Shown piece after piece: positions 45,136-56,844 of a DNA stretch of 64,000 bases. Both the position numbers and the translations under genes were made by a program. The DNA is from Odiellus spinosus (Eukaryota; Arthropoda; Arachnida; Opiliones; Phalangiidae), in the NCBI GenBank assembly GCA_963920705.1, contig OY987232.1, forward strand, positions 17,521,942-17,585,941, read 5' to 3'. Below the pieces are notes generated by a model, which saw nothing but the letters and a program-made list of their open reading frames with translations, was not told the DNA's origin and ran no database searches. The first letter of the stretch is position 1; every line of letters starts with the position of its first letter.

Positions 45136-46251
45136 CTACTTGGATATATTTCAATATTTCCGGATTCAACGATTTCATTGAATATAACTCTGATTTTAAA
45201 TAGATAGTAGAGTTTAGTCTTTTTATGAAAAATTAATATCTTATATTAATCTCTAGACTACAATAGAAATTAAAGACAATTTTGTAGGAAACATCTTCGG
45301 ATTATCAATAAGATTATCTATATGATTATCCTAGAGGAAGGATTAAAATTAATCCATATCTTTGAGTGAGCAAAAGCAGTTTTTTAAATTAAAAACTCCG
45401 ATTATGATTACATTTAAATTTTATTTTAAAAGAAAATTTAATATCTGTCACTTCAGCCATGCGAAATCATATCAGATCTTTGATATTATATCAGAAGCCG
45501 ATGAAACCCTCCTTGGAAGTCTATTACTCCCTGGTCTTGTCTACCCCTCTCTGTATGGGTTAGTTTCAAAAAGCGCCATTCGTACGCCTCCTAACGGTAG
45601 ATATTTTCGGAGCGGGAGTTCGTCCAGCGAATATCTCTAGCAGCCTTGGTGTTCGTCAAGAAAAACGTCGTCGTTTGTGGAGAGAGAGAATTTTCAATTT
45701 TCCATAGACAGGGGGGTATGAAATTGGACCCCTCCGATCTCGTAAAATTGTGAATTTTACCCATACAGAGAGGAGCGCTATATCGAACATTAGAGTAGTA
45801 GACTTCAAAGGAGGGTTTCATCGGCTTCTGATTATATCCATAGGTATGATAATAGGTAAATATATAAAAGTGAGGAGTCCTTTTTCGTAAATTGAGCGTC
45901 GACGTCACGTGTGACGTTTCTTGTACAGAAACACGGCGCCCGCAGTCAGAATGACAAAATTCTTAAGGTATCTTGAATTTTTTTCAGATAATTTTATTAA
46001 GAAATAAATAATTACTATACAGTTGAATAACATCATCACATTAGTATTAAAATCCACCAAGAGTTGTAAAGTTAGACATTACAATCACAATAAATTGAAA
46101 GTTCCTTCGAATTCTATTCGACCATTGGCACAGAATTGTAGTTTGTAGGGCAATTAAGAGGTAATAGGATCAAGTGGGGAAACAAGGCTTAGATTTAAAA
46201 TAAAATTTGTCTTGAGGCTTATGTTTATATTGTCCTTATTGTTTGTAAGGT
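45136..46251. other. Intergenic between cuticle genes
   Basis: Apart from the family A copy at 45492, no gene is seen. From about 46090 the sequence matches the 3' flank of the 50.5-kb paralogue (CGACC(A/G)TTGGCACAGAAT). Confidence 0.5.
45492..45830. mobile_element. Family A MITE, copy 10
   Basis: Full-length copy with perfect duplication ATTATAT (45485-45491, 45831-45837). Confidence 0.92.
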
Positions 46252-47627
46252 TTAATATCCTCCACCATATCCTCCATATTGGCCATCATGTCCCCCCGAT
46301 TGGACGCCACCGTACGAAGGAACCGCGTGATTTCCGTGGTAAACTGCTCCAGCCGCGTAATGGTTGACGGTTCCTGGTTCGTTAGTGTGAATCTTAGCGC
46401 GGAATCCCAATTTATCAGCGACATAATTAACGGTACGAGCGCGGCCATCAATGTCGTGGATTTGATACGATCCTACGACGTGTCCTGGTCCGCCAGATTC
46501 GTGGCGACTGTTCTTGGCACCATCGTGTCCGACAATATCGTAACCGAAAGAATAATGACCATGTGGCTGTGGTTTTTAAAATTGATATTAGAATATCTCT
46601 CAAGTTTGGGCGGATTTGTTAGAGGATATGAACTAACCTCTTGTTTTCTATAAGTGTTACTGAATCCACCGTGACCTCCGGCGGTAGCGATAGCCACGAG
46701 GGCAGAAACCAGGACAATCTAGCGTGGAGAAATTTTAAATTATAATTTAAAATTAACATAATTTATAAAGCAAGATATGAGGAAACAATTTTTTTTTCAC
46801 TTTCTCCGTTTTTTTTTTTTTTTTTATTTTAAATATGTCAAATATGAATAAGCTGGTACGTGTGAATTCAACCATGTCCATTACTGTTTTAAAGCTTGTA
46901 TGTTGTATCAAAAGTTTATTACTTTATACCATAAAAGTAAACAACACGCCGTAGCTTAATACTACTAGTTTAGGTCCGGGTAACAGATCCCATCAGATTC
47001 TGATTTGAGACACTCTAGCGGCGGCAGTTGCCGCGTAAATATTGAAATCGGAAGCGCCACTCTGCTGAAAAATTTATTCCGGAGTTGGAAGGATTGAAGA
47101 CGATATAGCCAGCGGCCTAAATTCCAACACTCTCTCCAGACTTAAAATATCGAGGAAGAGTCCAAATCACTTTAGCGAGACAGGGGTGATGACTTTTTTG
47201 TCTATTTTTAAGTATGGACTGTGAAGTAAAACTGGACCTTTGCTGATAGTATTAAGCTACGGGGCGTTGTTTCATTTATAAATAACTCAAAATATCGTGG
47301 AAGAGTCCAAATCACTATAGCGAGACAGGGTTGATGACTTTTTTGTCTATTTTTAAGTATGGACTGTGCTGTGACGTAAAACTGGACCTTTGCTGATAGT
47401 ATTAAGCTACGGGGCGTTGTTTCATTTAAAAATAACTCAAAATATCGTGGAAGAGTCCAAATCACTATAGCGAGACAGGGGTGATGACTTTTTTGTTTAT
47501 TTTTAAGTGATGGATTATGAAACAAAATTGAACCTTTTCTGATAGTATTAAGCTATACGGGGCGTTATTTATTTATATGTAATTTCATTATAAATTTAAC
47601 AAAAGCATATCATACCTTAGAAATCAT
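46252..47627 (-). CDS. Cuticle protein, R&R type, paralogue 1 of a near-identical pair
   Basis: Three exons: 47616-47627 (MISK), 46638-46718 and 46252-46566, joining to 135 residues. The leader is IVLVSALVAIATA; exon 2 ends FSNTYRKQE. The chitin-binding exon reads PHGHYSFGYDIVGHDGAKN, then GSYQIHDIDGRARTVNYVADKLGFRAKIHTNEPGT in overlapping parts, and ends with a Gly/Tyr-rich GGYGGGY. Secreted structural cuticle protein by family. The encoded protein differs from that at 50498-51111 by a single Val/Ile in the leader. The first intron is enlarged by a family J element and three about 150-bp tandem copies of its right part. A TATA box lies about 87 bp upstream. Confidence 0.9.
46905..47570. repeat. 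Family J element with about 150-bp tandem copies
   Basis: A J element begins with its left end at about 46908. Its right portion (GACAGGGGTGATGAC through GATAGTATTAAGCTACGGGG) is present three times at about 150-bp spacing (near 47245, 47395 and 47541). Intronic; the 105-codon open frame across it is a repeat shadow. Confidence 0.8.
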
Positions 47628-47713
47628 ATTTTATTCACGGAGGAAGTTGATTTGTATCCGAATGGTAGAACGTTGAACAACGAAGTGTGATTTTGACAAT
47701 ACTGATCGCCCCA

Positions 47714-47720
47714 TTTTATA
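47714..47720 (-). promoter_or_regulatory. TATA box of cuticle gene 46252-47627
   Basis: Minus-strand TATAAAA, about 87 bp upstream of the ATG; flanking promoter sequence is shared with the paralogue at 50498-51111. Confidence 0.65.
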
Positions 47721-48028
47721 GTAGCTAGAAAATTGGATTGGGTGTGTTAACAATTTACAGTGGTCAAAATTCTTCGCGGTAGATGACCCATGATAAAACT
47801 AGTATTCCAATATATTATATGAAACTCATAATCACATCAAAATGGAACCATTTTAGTGTCAAGATCAATCGTTTTCTATGTTACATATTTCATATTTTCT
47901 TGAAAAATGATTTATTGTAATTGTTGGACAATTTTTTTTTTTTTTTTTTTTGTTTTTTTCTACCTAAAAACCTACATTTTTTTTGGAGCTCTTAGGGATA
48001 TTCTCTTAGGGAACAAATTTAAACTAGG

Positions 48029-48738
48029 GCTTGGCGTTTGGACAAGAAAATATCCGTTTGATTTATCTTTATTCATAATTTGAAATTATCCACAAGGAGC
48101 CTATGATAAAAGCATGTTACCGCGAACAGGGCTCCCAGACCACCTATAATACCTATAATTACCTATAATTCTGAAGTGATCCTATAAAAACCTATAATTT
48201 CACTTTTTAACCTATAATACCTATTTTTTGGGGAATTTTTTCAATTTCGGTGATAAAATTTGAAAGGAATGAACTATATAACTATAAAAATTACACTTTT
48301 GCTTGAAAAAGTGCAAATGGTTGCTAAAAAACCAAGCTGTGGCAGAAAGGTTTCCTCTCCTAGGTCACTGGTAATTATTACTCTATTTTTTTAGAGGTTA
48401 GGTAGAGTGTCGAGAGGGGCGTGAGTAGCTATTAGTGCCAAAGAAAGGCAGAGGGACAGGTCTAGAGGCTACAGAACCTATATTGCATTACATGTCAGCG
48501 AAACCTATCTATAAAACCCCTATTTTTCGAAACTAAAAACCTATAAAAAGCCCTATAAATTGATATTTTTGGACCTATAAATTACCTATATTTTTGGCTT
48601 TTAAAACCTATAATACCTATAATTTTTTCTGGGCTAGGCGCTGGGAGCCCTGCGCGAATAATTTTCTAAAAAATATCGATTTTTTTTATTCATAAATGAT
48701 TAACCGTTATTTATGAATAATATTGTCCAAACGCCAAG
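48029..48738. mobile_element. Family M element hosting a nested hAT-like element
   Basis: Inverted ends GCTTGGCGTTTGGACAA (48029-48045) and complement (48722-48738) enclose AT-rich arms that are also partly inverted (TTATTCATAA). A CAGGG element is inserted inside. Confidence 0.7.
48127..48652. mobile_element. hAT-like MITE with CCTATAAT repeats
   Basis: A 526-bp element with inverted ends CAGGGCTCCCAG / CTGGGAGCCCTG. Six flanking bases match (CGCGAA) rather than the eight expected for hAT. The interior is studded with CCTATAATACCTATAATT phrases at both ends. Confidence 0.8.
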
Positions 48739-48789
48739 CTCCAATTAATAACATTCTTGAAGTTTAATTAAGGCATATTATATAGTAAT

Positions 48790-49040
48790 TAACTTTCCAC
48801 CTTGATTTATTATCGATATTTTGAGTCTGGAGAGAGTGTTGGAATTTAGGCGGGCCGCGCTTTTCTCCAAAATTTCTCCGTAGGGTGGCGCTTCCGATTT
48901 CACTATTTACACTGCGACTGCACCCGCTAGAGTCTCTCGAATCAGAATCTGCCACTACATTTACCTAAGCCTTTGCTGATAGTATTTAGATACGGGGTGT
49001 TGTTTACTTTTATGGAATACAGTTATAGACTTTTGGTTTC
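48790..49040. mobile_element. Family J element, partial
   Basis: Matches the right two-thirds of the copy at 4989 (GATATTTTGAGTCTGGAGAG, CCTTTGCTGATAGTATT, ACTTTTATGGAATAC). The left end is missing. Confidence 0.75.
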
Positions 49041-49379
49041 GTGTATAAAATTTTATTTTAAGTGTAGGGTCACGTCGTTCCGAATAGTTGTCTCTACAGT
49101 TTGGAAAAATAACTAAATAATAGTTAATAAATTGAGAAATTATTTCAAATAAATAGGTAAATTATGTTAAATATTTTATCAAAACTTTATAGAAATAATA
49201 ATCTTTATTTTATTATTGCAACTAAACTATAAAAATACACATATTTATGAAGAACGCAAACTCTATAGATTAAAAATTTGCCTAATTTTGTTCATGCTAT
49301 CAACTCGGAGTGAAATTTTTGTAGGTTATGTGATAGGTTTGATTTCGTAAAGAAAATACAAAATTTTATTTTTTCTAAA

Positions 49380-50060
49380 CTTGTTACTTTCATTTAATTT
49401 CCAAATGGAAATGAGTCATATTTTCGTAAAGATCGTTAAAAAACGATTCAAAATATATATACATATGTCATAGAACAAAATTACATCGACAGTAAAAATA
49501 CATATTTTATAATCGCCCATTTTCGAAATTGTTTAAAATAAAAATTCCCCGCAATCTACGTCATCACTATGGAACCTTAGACCATAATATATTCTACAAA
49601 TATAATTAAAGTGAGGGTGTCATGGAGTTTTAATTAACTTAAATCTAAATTAAGTAGCCTTTTCGAAAAGACTGCTGAAAAAATATACCCCGATTGTAAA
49701 AATACATATTATAATCGCCCATTTTCGAAATTTTTAAAATTAAAATTCCCCGCAATCTACGTCATCACTATGGAACCTTAGACCGTAATATATTCTACAA
49801 ATATAATTAAAGTGAGGGTGTCATGGAGTTTTAATTATGTTAAATCTAAATTAAGTAGCCTTTTCGAAAAGACTGCTGAAAAAATATACCCCGATTGTAA
49901 AAATACATATTTTATAATTTCCCGCAATCTACGTCATCACTATGGTCGTCTGATTTAATTATTGTAGAGCCTACAGTTGATTCTCGTAAGTTCTGGCAAC
50001 ACCAGTTATAAGGTCGCTTTCGCGCGGTCTTTTTCGTGAAAGTACTGAATCCAGATCAAG
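49380..50060. repeat. Family L array, inverted relative to 41320-41890
   Basis: Two about 201-bp units (CTATGGAACCTTAG at 49568 and 49769), preceded by GATCGTTAAAAAACGATTC and followed by CGTAAGTTCTGGCAACACCA. It is the mirror image of the 41.3-kb array, so the two form an inverted pair about 8 kb apart. Confidence 0.82.
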
Positions 50061-50497
50061 TTAATTATCATTAATTACTTTCCATATATCTGGAAAGTTT
50101 TATCGACCATGAATTAATTATTTACGAATAATGACAAATAATTTTAGATAGTTGTTAATTCAAATCATTTTATTAGGAAATAAATAAATAAATAAATATT
50201 GACTATTCAATGGAAAAAATCGACACAACAGTATTAAAATCACCTAGAAAAAGTTGGAGTCCAAGTTTCATAGTTTGGCATAATTAATTTAAATACTTAA
50301 AAAAGGTTCTTGAAAGCTCCTTCGAATTTAATCGACCGTTGGCACAGAATTGTAGTTTGTAGGGCAATTAAGAGGTATTTAGAAGCTTTAGATATAAATT
50401 AGTGGTAATAGGATCAAGTGGGGAAACAAGGCTTATAGATTTAAAATATAATTTGTCTTGAGGCTTATGTTTATATTGTCCTTATTGTTTGTAAGGT

Positions 50498-51111
50498 TTA
50501 ATATCCTCCACCATATCCTCCATATTGGCCATCATGTCCCCCCGATTGGACGCCACCGTACGAAGGAACAGCGTGATTTCCGTGGTAAACTGCTCCAGCC
50601 GCGTAGTGGTTGACGGTTCCTGGTTCGTTAGTGTGAATCTTTGCGCGGAATCCCAATTTATCAGCGACATAATTAACAGTACGAGCGCGGCCATCAATGT
50701 CGTGGATTTGATACGATCCTACGACGTGTCCTGGTCCGCCAGATTCGTGGCGACTGTTCTTGGCACCATCGTGTCCGACAATATCGTAACCGAAAGAGTA
50801 ATGACCATGTGGCTGTGGTTTTTAAAATTGATATTAGAATATCTCTCAAGTTTTGGGCGGGTTTGTTAGAGGTAATGAACTAACCTCTTGTTTTCTGTAA
50901 GTGTTACTGAATCCACCGTGACCTCCGGCGGTAGCGATAGCCACGAGGGCGGAAACCAGGATAATCTACCATGGTTAAATAAAAACAATCATATAGTTAA
51001 ATTATCTAGACGTAGTTCGTCGTATAATTTGATTAATTTTAAGTTTAATTATTTATCAAACTGCGCAAGTACTTCAGTTACCAATAATTAATTTAATACC
51101 TTAGAAATCAT
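50498..51111 (-). CDS. Cuticle protein, R&R type, paralogue 2 of a near-identical pair
   Basis: Three exons: 51100-51111 (MISK), 50885-50965 and 50498-50812, joining to 135 residues. Exon lengths equal those of the gene at 46252-47627. By eye the 315-bp chitin-binding exon differs at five bases, all synonymous, and exon 2 changes one residue (Val to Ile in IILVSALVAIATA). The second intron and the 3' and 5' flanks are also similar, so a segment covering the whole gene was duplicated. The first intron is only about 134 bp because it lacks the family J insertion of its partner, and so probably shows the ancestral length. A TATA box lies about 85 bp upstream. Confidence 0.9.
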
Positions 51112-51195
51112 GATGTTTTGCGGGAAGGAAATTGTCATATCCGTTTGGTATTGAACTAAACAACGAAGTGTGATTTGGACAATATCAGTCCTTCC

Positions 51196-51203
51196 TTTTT
51201 ATA
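51196..51203 (-). promoter_or_regulatory. TATA box of cuticle gene 50498-51111
   Basis: Minus-strand TATAAAAA, about 85 bp upstream of the ATG. Confidence 0.65.
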
Positions 51204-51512
51204 GTGACCAGAATTAAACCAATGGGTGTGTTACAATACGCGTTTGACTATGGTCAAAACATTCTGTGGTGGGTGTGGACGTCCTGGTGTCACCCGCGTG
51301 TCTATACCTATTGCAAAACCCTCCCTCCATAAACCGAATCGAATAAATGAAAATGAAACAATTAGGGTAAAATAAAAAAAAAATATCTCCGCTTTGAAAT
51401 GACCTTAACGCAAATACCACGTTAATAACAATATTTTCAACGCATCATTAGGTTCCCACTATATTTTACGCGGACACGACGGCTATATAGATTTATTTTA
51501 TTTAGATTTTAA

Positions 51513-52209
51513 AGGGAAACTTGGAGCTAATTTTAAATTATCTTGACTGAAATAATATGATTGGTCCGATTGGCTTAGGTTCATTTGCTCGACTTCCAAT
51601 TGATCGACAAGGAGTCCGTTTGATCGACTCCCATTTGATCGACTCCCATTTGATCGACTCCCATTTGATCGACAAGCTATTCCAATTGATCGACAGCCCA
51701 GTTTTTTAGCGAGTAACGAGTATAGGTCAAAGTTTTTTTGCAAGAAACTATTAAAGGTTAAATTATGGTATATAAATAAGAACTAATTCAAATAATAATT
51801 ATTCCGTGAAAATGGGGTCAGAGTACTTTTTAGGTTAGGTTAGGTTAGGTTGGTTAATCTATTTATAATCGTTATTACGAAGTTGACCAATTAGGAAACG
51901 ATCAAATGCACCCTTTGTTGTCGGTAATTTGGGATTAGGCATCAATCATTTGATCCCTTTGTCGATCGTTTGGGAGTCGATCAAGTGGACCCTTTGTCGA
52001 TCATTTGGGAGTCGATCAATTGTGAGTCGATCATTTGGGTGTCGATCAAGTGGACCTCTTGTCGATCAATTGGGAGTCGATCAAGTGGACCCAAATCGTC
52101 CGATTTTATATTTAATAAAATTCAAATTTTACCAAACTTTAAAAATTAATTTAAATACCAAAAAAAGTCTCTAAAAATAAATTCAAAATTTTTAGCTTCA
52201 AGTTTTCCT
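51513..52209. mobile_element. Family N TTAA element with inverted GTCGATCA arrays
   Basis: Ends AGGGAAACTTGGAGCTAA / TTAGCTTCAAGTTTTCCT, with TTAA on the left and TTAC on the right. Inside, two arrays of a GTCGATCAAnTGGGA-type unit (51590-51690 and 51955-52095) face each other in opposite orientation, with a short TTAGG run (51832-51856) between them. Isolated family N tips occur at about 27780 and 59152. Confidence 0.72.
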
Positions 52210-52384
52210 TTACACTTTCTCCATGATTTCCGCTTGACTTGTGATTTGGCGCTTACGTAAAGCCCATTTTAAACCTTCCGTCAACCAAATTATAGGTGCT
52301 TAAGTTCTTAACTTGGTATTTAAAGGTGTAGTATAACGTGATTTGGTTAAACTGTTTTTTTTTATCTTTTAAATAGGTAAAAAA

Positions 52385-52500
52385 AAAATCAGTAAAAAAA
52401 TTACAATCAAATATTAAACTAGAAATAAATTTAAAACTTACCCTGAAAATAGGCTTAGCTGAATTCATGGAGATTCATGGGTATTCTGAATTTCATCGCC
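52385..52500. mobile_element. Family B fragment
   Basis: Contains the AAACTTACCCTGAAAATAGG core and the GATTCATGG arm only. Confidence 0.65.
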
Positions 52501-53395
52501 TTGATTTAATTTAGTATTCAAATTTATAACGACTTAGATTAGAAATTCACATAATTCTTAGAATTCGTGTAAAATAAAATTTAAATAATTCAAAGTCACT
52601 TATAATTCGAAGTAATATTTTAAGTCAGCTCGTAGTCCGTATTTAACCTGGTAATTTAAACGGTAAATTACCATGGTAATTGTAATTTACAGTTTGCTTT
52701 GGGAAAACACCAAAATTTAGAGAGCAAATTAATACAAGTTTACTTTTCAATTTTTATTCGTATTTCAAGTCGTCAAGAACATGTCAAATGGTTCACTGGG
52801 TTGCCACAGGTCAGGGAAAACAGGGAAAGCAGTTAAAAGTCAGGGAATTTAAAGATATTTCAAGAAGCCAGGAAATTACAATCATTATCTGCGGAAAAGA
52901 TTCTCAGCTGACCGTGTCAGTTGTATAGATTAGAACAAAGATACGCCTGCAACAAAGTTTGGCGAACGCTATTATATAATAAATAAAAGGTTAAAAATTG
53001 GGTAGTATTAGTTGAAACGGTCAGGGAAAAGGTCAGGGAAAAACCTAGAAAAGTCTGGGAATTTGAATTTGAAAAAAAACTGTGGCAACCCTGGTACATG
53101 TAAAAATAATTTCGCATCAAATATCTTGTGATACTATCCCTTTAATCCCTTAAGGTGTGGAATAAGATTTTGAACGGATTTATAAGTTTCTTGAGATAAA
53201 ATCTTAACTGTAGACATACACTTAAACCAAAGTTAATTATCCGGAATAATTGACACTCTTGTGAAATTTATTTGGTCACTCTCTTGTAATAATCAATTTG
53301 CAATGATTTCATTTTATTAACACACTTTATTTAACATAATTTTTTAGACGGTTAAGCCTAATTTGACGCTACAAAGGTCAGTTACTTCATTTAAT
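52501..53395. other. Intergenic, no gene recognised
   Basis: Includes scattered family F-like phrases (GTCAGGGAAAA near 52808-52850 and 53017-53060) but no array and no exon. Confidence 0.45.
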
Positions 53396-53712
53396 CAAGA
53401 ATCCATTCAGGTTCCATAAGAATATGGGAGCATAGCTTTAGCCTCTGGTACCATCCTCCCAAACTTTGTAACAAAAGTTCGTCCGCAATTTTCCCAACAT
53501 TTGTAAGCTTAGATCTTTTTTCGGTCGGCTCCATTTTTATTACCCAAAATATTATGTCAAGGTCGTTAGTGGCGCGGGTTAATAATATAATGTCAGGAGC
53601 GATTTACTTGAAAAATCGATTCGAAGCGGACGAACTTTCGCTACAAAGTTTGGGAGGATGGTTATTGAATCGCGGCCCTCCCATATTCTTATGGAACCAG
53701 AATGGATTCTTG
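53396..53712. mobile_element. Family K MITE, copy 2
   Basis: A 317-bp copy with inverted ends CAAGAATCCATTCAGGTTCC and perfect 7-bp duplication ATTTAAT (53389-53395, 53713-53719). Confidence 0.92.
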
Positions 53713-54588
53713 ATTTAATCAATAAATTTTGAGTGTTACGATAATTTTTGTAGTTGACTTGTTGCAATAAGTACTTTTACAAAAAATACCGCCCAAAAGC
53801 GACCTTATCACGTGTCAAAACGAGCCAGAATTAATAGAGAAATCAAGCGACCATAGTGATGACGTAATATTTCGTTAAATTTTTTTTAACAAAAGAATTA
53901 GAACAAGAAAAAAAAAACCAACGAAGTTGAACGAAATAGGCATAACTAATTAATTACTTAATTTCAATCAAACTTAACGCTTTCACTGGAAAGTAATTTC
54001 CCGCTCCAATTAAATTAATTACCATAAAATTCAGTTTAAAACAAATAATTTTAATTATTATTTTTTCGGGAAATTATTTGCGATTTTTTTTTTCTTTACG
54101 AATACAATTAAAACCGGAAATATAATAATATTAAACTGTGCATAATTAATGTAGGTTATGTAATAAATATTATCAAAACAAATTAATTATATCACGCACG
54201 TACCAAAATTTATTTTCTAAAGATATTTAAGCGTAAATACATAATATTGATTTTGGAAAATAAAAAAAGCGATAGATTGAAATATTGACAATGAGATTAA
54301 CCGAATAAAGTTTAAGACATAAGCGGATTAAAGTTAATTAGATATAGATTAAGACCATGAGACTAGGATTCCGCGTGTGTTTAGAAATTCCTTAACAATA
54401 TTACAAGGTTTAGAAGCATTTAAAGATCAGAATTAACAAATAAAAGCCTTAAAATAACTAATAACAATAAATTACTAACAAAATGCTTTAAAAATATCTT
54501 CAGTGAACGCGCCAGCATTCAATGTTATGAGCCGATCACCAATCGTAATGCTAATTACACATAGATGTCAATTTTTTTAAATTCGCGT
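53713..54588. other. Intergenic with a family L fragment
   Basis: Family L-like sequence at about 53790-53880 (AAGCGACCATAGTGATGACG), then AT-rich DNA without a recognised gene. Confidence 0.45.
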
Positions 54589-55946
54589 TTAGTAATAACC
54601 TCCGATTTGTCCGTCATGACCTCCGGATTGAATTCCACCGTAAGATGGCACGGCGTGTTGTCCTTGGTAAGCTGCGGCAGCGGCGTAATGTTGAACGGTT
54701 CCTGGTTCGTTAGTGTGAATCTTAGCACGGAATCCCAATTTATCGGCGACATAATTAACGGTACGGGCACGTCCATCAATATCGTGAATTTGGTATGATC
54801 CAGCGGCGTGTCCTGGTCCTCCTACTTCGTGGCGACTGTTCTTGGATCCGATATGGTCGACAATATCGTAACCAAAAGCGTAGTTACCATGAGGCTAAAG
54901 TAGGAGTAACAATCCAAGATATTAGTCACAACAACAATCGCTAAAGAGATTTTAGTGCACCGTTCAGAATTAGAAATTCTTAGACATGTTTTGAAATTAC
55001 GTTTTTGCAAAGACTTTGTGGCTAAATTATGGGTTTGAGAAGTTTATTTTGTAGCGGGAAACTCAAACTTTACGACGAAATCGAGCGTGTAAGCCTGGGA
55101 TTTTTCCGAAGCTCGTAAAACCTTATTTCCTGGACCGTAAATGGAAACATTCCCTTAATTAATTAGGTTGGCTAATTAGGGTCGTATCTTCTCCGGGTCT
55201 TTTCCTAGAGCGTTGAAGTCGCGTTTCGCGAATAGCCCCTTTCTTAATCTACAAAATGAGCCCTTCCATTTTTAAATAAACCCAACCAAAGTTAAGTTAT
55301 ACATTTTTAAATGAAAGTGTTCAGAATTAGAAGCGTTCAGATTTAGGAGGATTGACCATAGTTTGTGAATTTCTTTACTGATGAAATCAGAAGCCGATGA
55401 AACCCTCCTTTGAAGTCTATTACTCCCGGGTCTTGTCTACCCCTCTCTGTATGGGTTATTCTCAAAAGGCGCGATTCGTACGCCTCCTAACGGTAGATAT
55501 TTTCGGAGCGGGAGTTCGTCGAGCGAATATCTCTAGCATCCTTGGATTTCGTCCAAAAAACGTCGTCGTTTGTGGAGAGAGAGAATTTCCAATTTTCCGT
55601 AGACAGGGGGGATGAAGTAGGACCCCTTCTAACTCGTAAAATTGGGAATTTTACCCATACAGAGAGGAGCGCTATATGGAACATTAGAGTAGTAGACTTC
55701 AAAGGAGGGTTTCATCGGCTTCTGATGATATCGATAAGTGTTGAAGAATTTAAAAGTACTTACTCCTTGCTTCCTGTAGGTGTTACTGACTCCTCCACCA
55801 ATTCCACAGTAAGCCAAACCCAAAAGGGCGGCGATGATGGTTACCTGTAAGAGATGATAATTTATCAGAATAATTAACACAAGCTAGATATCGAAGCTCG
55901 TTTAATTTTTCTTTAAATCAATAAATATTCTTACCTTAGCGATCAT
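54589..55946 (-). CDS. Cuticle protein, R&R chitin-binding type
   Basis: Three exons: 55935-55946 (MIAK), 55764-55844 and 54589-54894, joining to 132 residues. The leader is VTIIAALLGLAYC; exon 2 ends VSNTYRKQG. The chitin-binding exon reads PHGNYAFGYDIVDHIGSKN, then AAGSYQIHDIDGRARTVNYV...LGFRAKIHTNEPGT, and an Ala/Gln/Gly tail ending GGHDGQIGGYY. It is clearly a more distant paralogue of the pair at 46.3 and 50.5 kb (same exon layout and most of the core). By family it is a secreted chitin-binding structural protein. The second intron holds a family A element 39 bases from the donor; a TATA box lies about 80 bp upstream. Confidence 0.9.
55388..55724. mobile_element. Family A MITE, copy 11, 39 bp from a splice donor
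   Basis: Full-length copy. The flanks ATGAAAT / ATGATAT match at six of seven. Lies in intron 2 of the 54.6-kb cuticle gene. Confidence 0.88.
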
Positions 55947-56021
55947 TGTGAGGTTGGTTAAGTTCTTTCGAAGTGGAAGAATTTGAATGATTTTGAGATA
56001 CAACAACCGGGCCTTTTTATA

Positions 56022-56031
56022 CCACCGAAAT
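56022..56031 (-). promoter_or_regulatory. TATA box of cuticle gene 54589-55946
   Basis: Minus-strand TATAAAAAGG, about 80 bp upstream of the ATG. Confidence 0.65.
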
Positions 56032-56264
56032 TTGTTAAGAGATATGATATCATTTAAAATTATCTATATCTATACCACTACCATCCAGTGTCACCCATAT
56101 GAAGAAAGCGTGTTGGTGTCACCAAAACCATAATAATTGTTCCGTTTTTTCACTTGACCTTAAATGTGTTTTAAATTGGGTGTAATTATGACATATTCGT
56201 GGTATATAATTTAAAGATTTAGTTTCACTCATTTCGTTAGAATTTTTTTAAATATTACTTAAAG

Positions 56265-56602
56265 CAGAAGCCGATGAAACCCTCCTTTGAAGTCTACTAC
56301 TCCAATGTTCCATATAGCGCTCCTCTCTGTATGGGTAAAATTCACAATTTTACGAGTTAGAAGGGGTCCTACTTCATACCCCCCTGTCAACGGAAAATTG
56401 GAAATTCTCTCTCTCCACAAACGACGACGTTTTTTGGACGAACTCCAAGGCTGCTAGAGATATTCGCTCGACGAACTCCCGCTCCGAAAACATCTACCGT
56501 TAGGAGGCGTACGAATCGCGCCTTTTGAGAATAACCCATACAGAGAGGGGTAGACAAGACCCGGGAGTAATAGACTTCAAAGGAGGGTTTCATCGGCTTC
56601 TG
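56265..56602. mobile_element. Family A MITE, copy 12, inserted in a family B tip
   Basis: Full-length copy with perfect duplication CTTAAAG (56258-56264, 56603-56609). The target is the TTAA-AGGG tip of a family B element whose remainder continues to about 56770, so A inserted after B. Confidence 0.92.
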
Positions 56603-56605
56603 CTT

Positions 56606-56770
56606 AAAGGGAGAATTCAACCTAACAAAAAGTAATTTTTTTTTATCAATCCCTATCCACTAGTAAATAAATTTTAAACTTAACCTAAAAATAGGCTTAG
56701 CTGGGTTCATGGAGATCCTGAATTTGTTCGCATTGAAGGGCCATCGACCAATGAGCAAACGTTCTAGCTA
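56606..56770. mobile_element. Family B fragment (left half)
   Basis: Starts AAAGGGAGAATTCAACCTAA and ends within the inner arm (CCATCGACCAATGAGCAAAC). The right half is absent. Confidence 0.75.
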
Positions 56771-56844
56771 GTGTGACGTAAGATCACTTGAATTTTCTTC
56801 ACCATGCTTTGTTAATATAGGCCTAGGTTGATAACGACCTGAAA

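Noticed and set aside
45362-45640. 92-codon plus-strand frame
   Set aside because: Its second half runs into a family A element and the first half has no recognised features.
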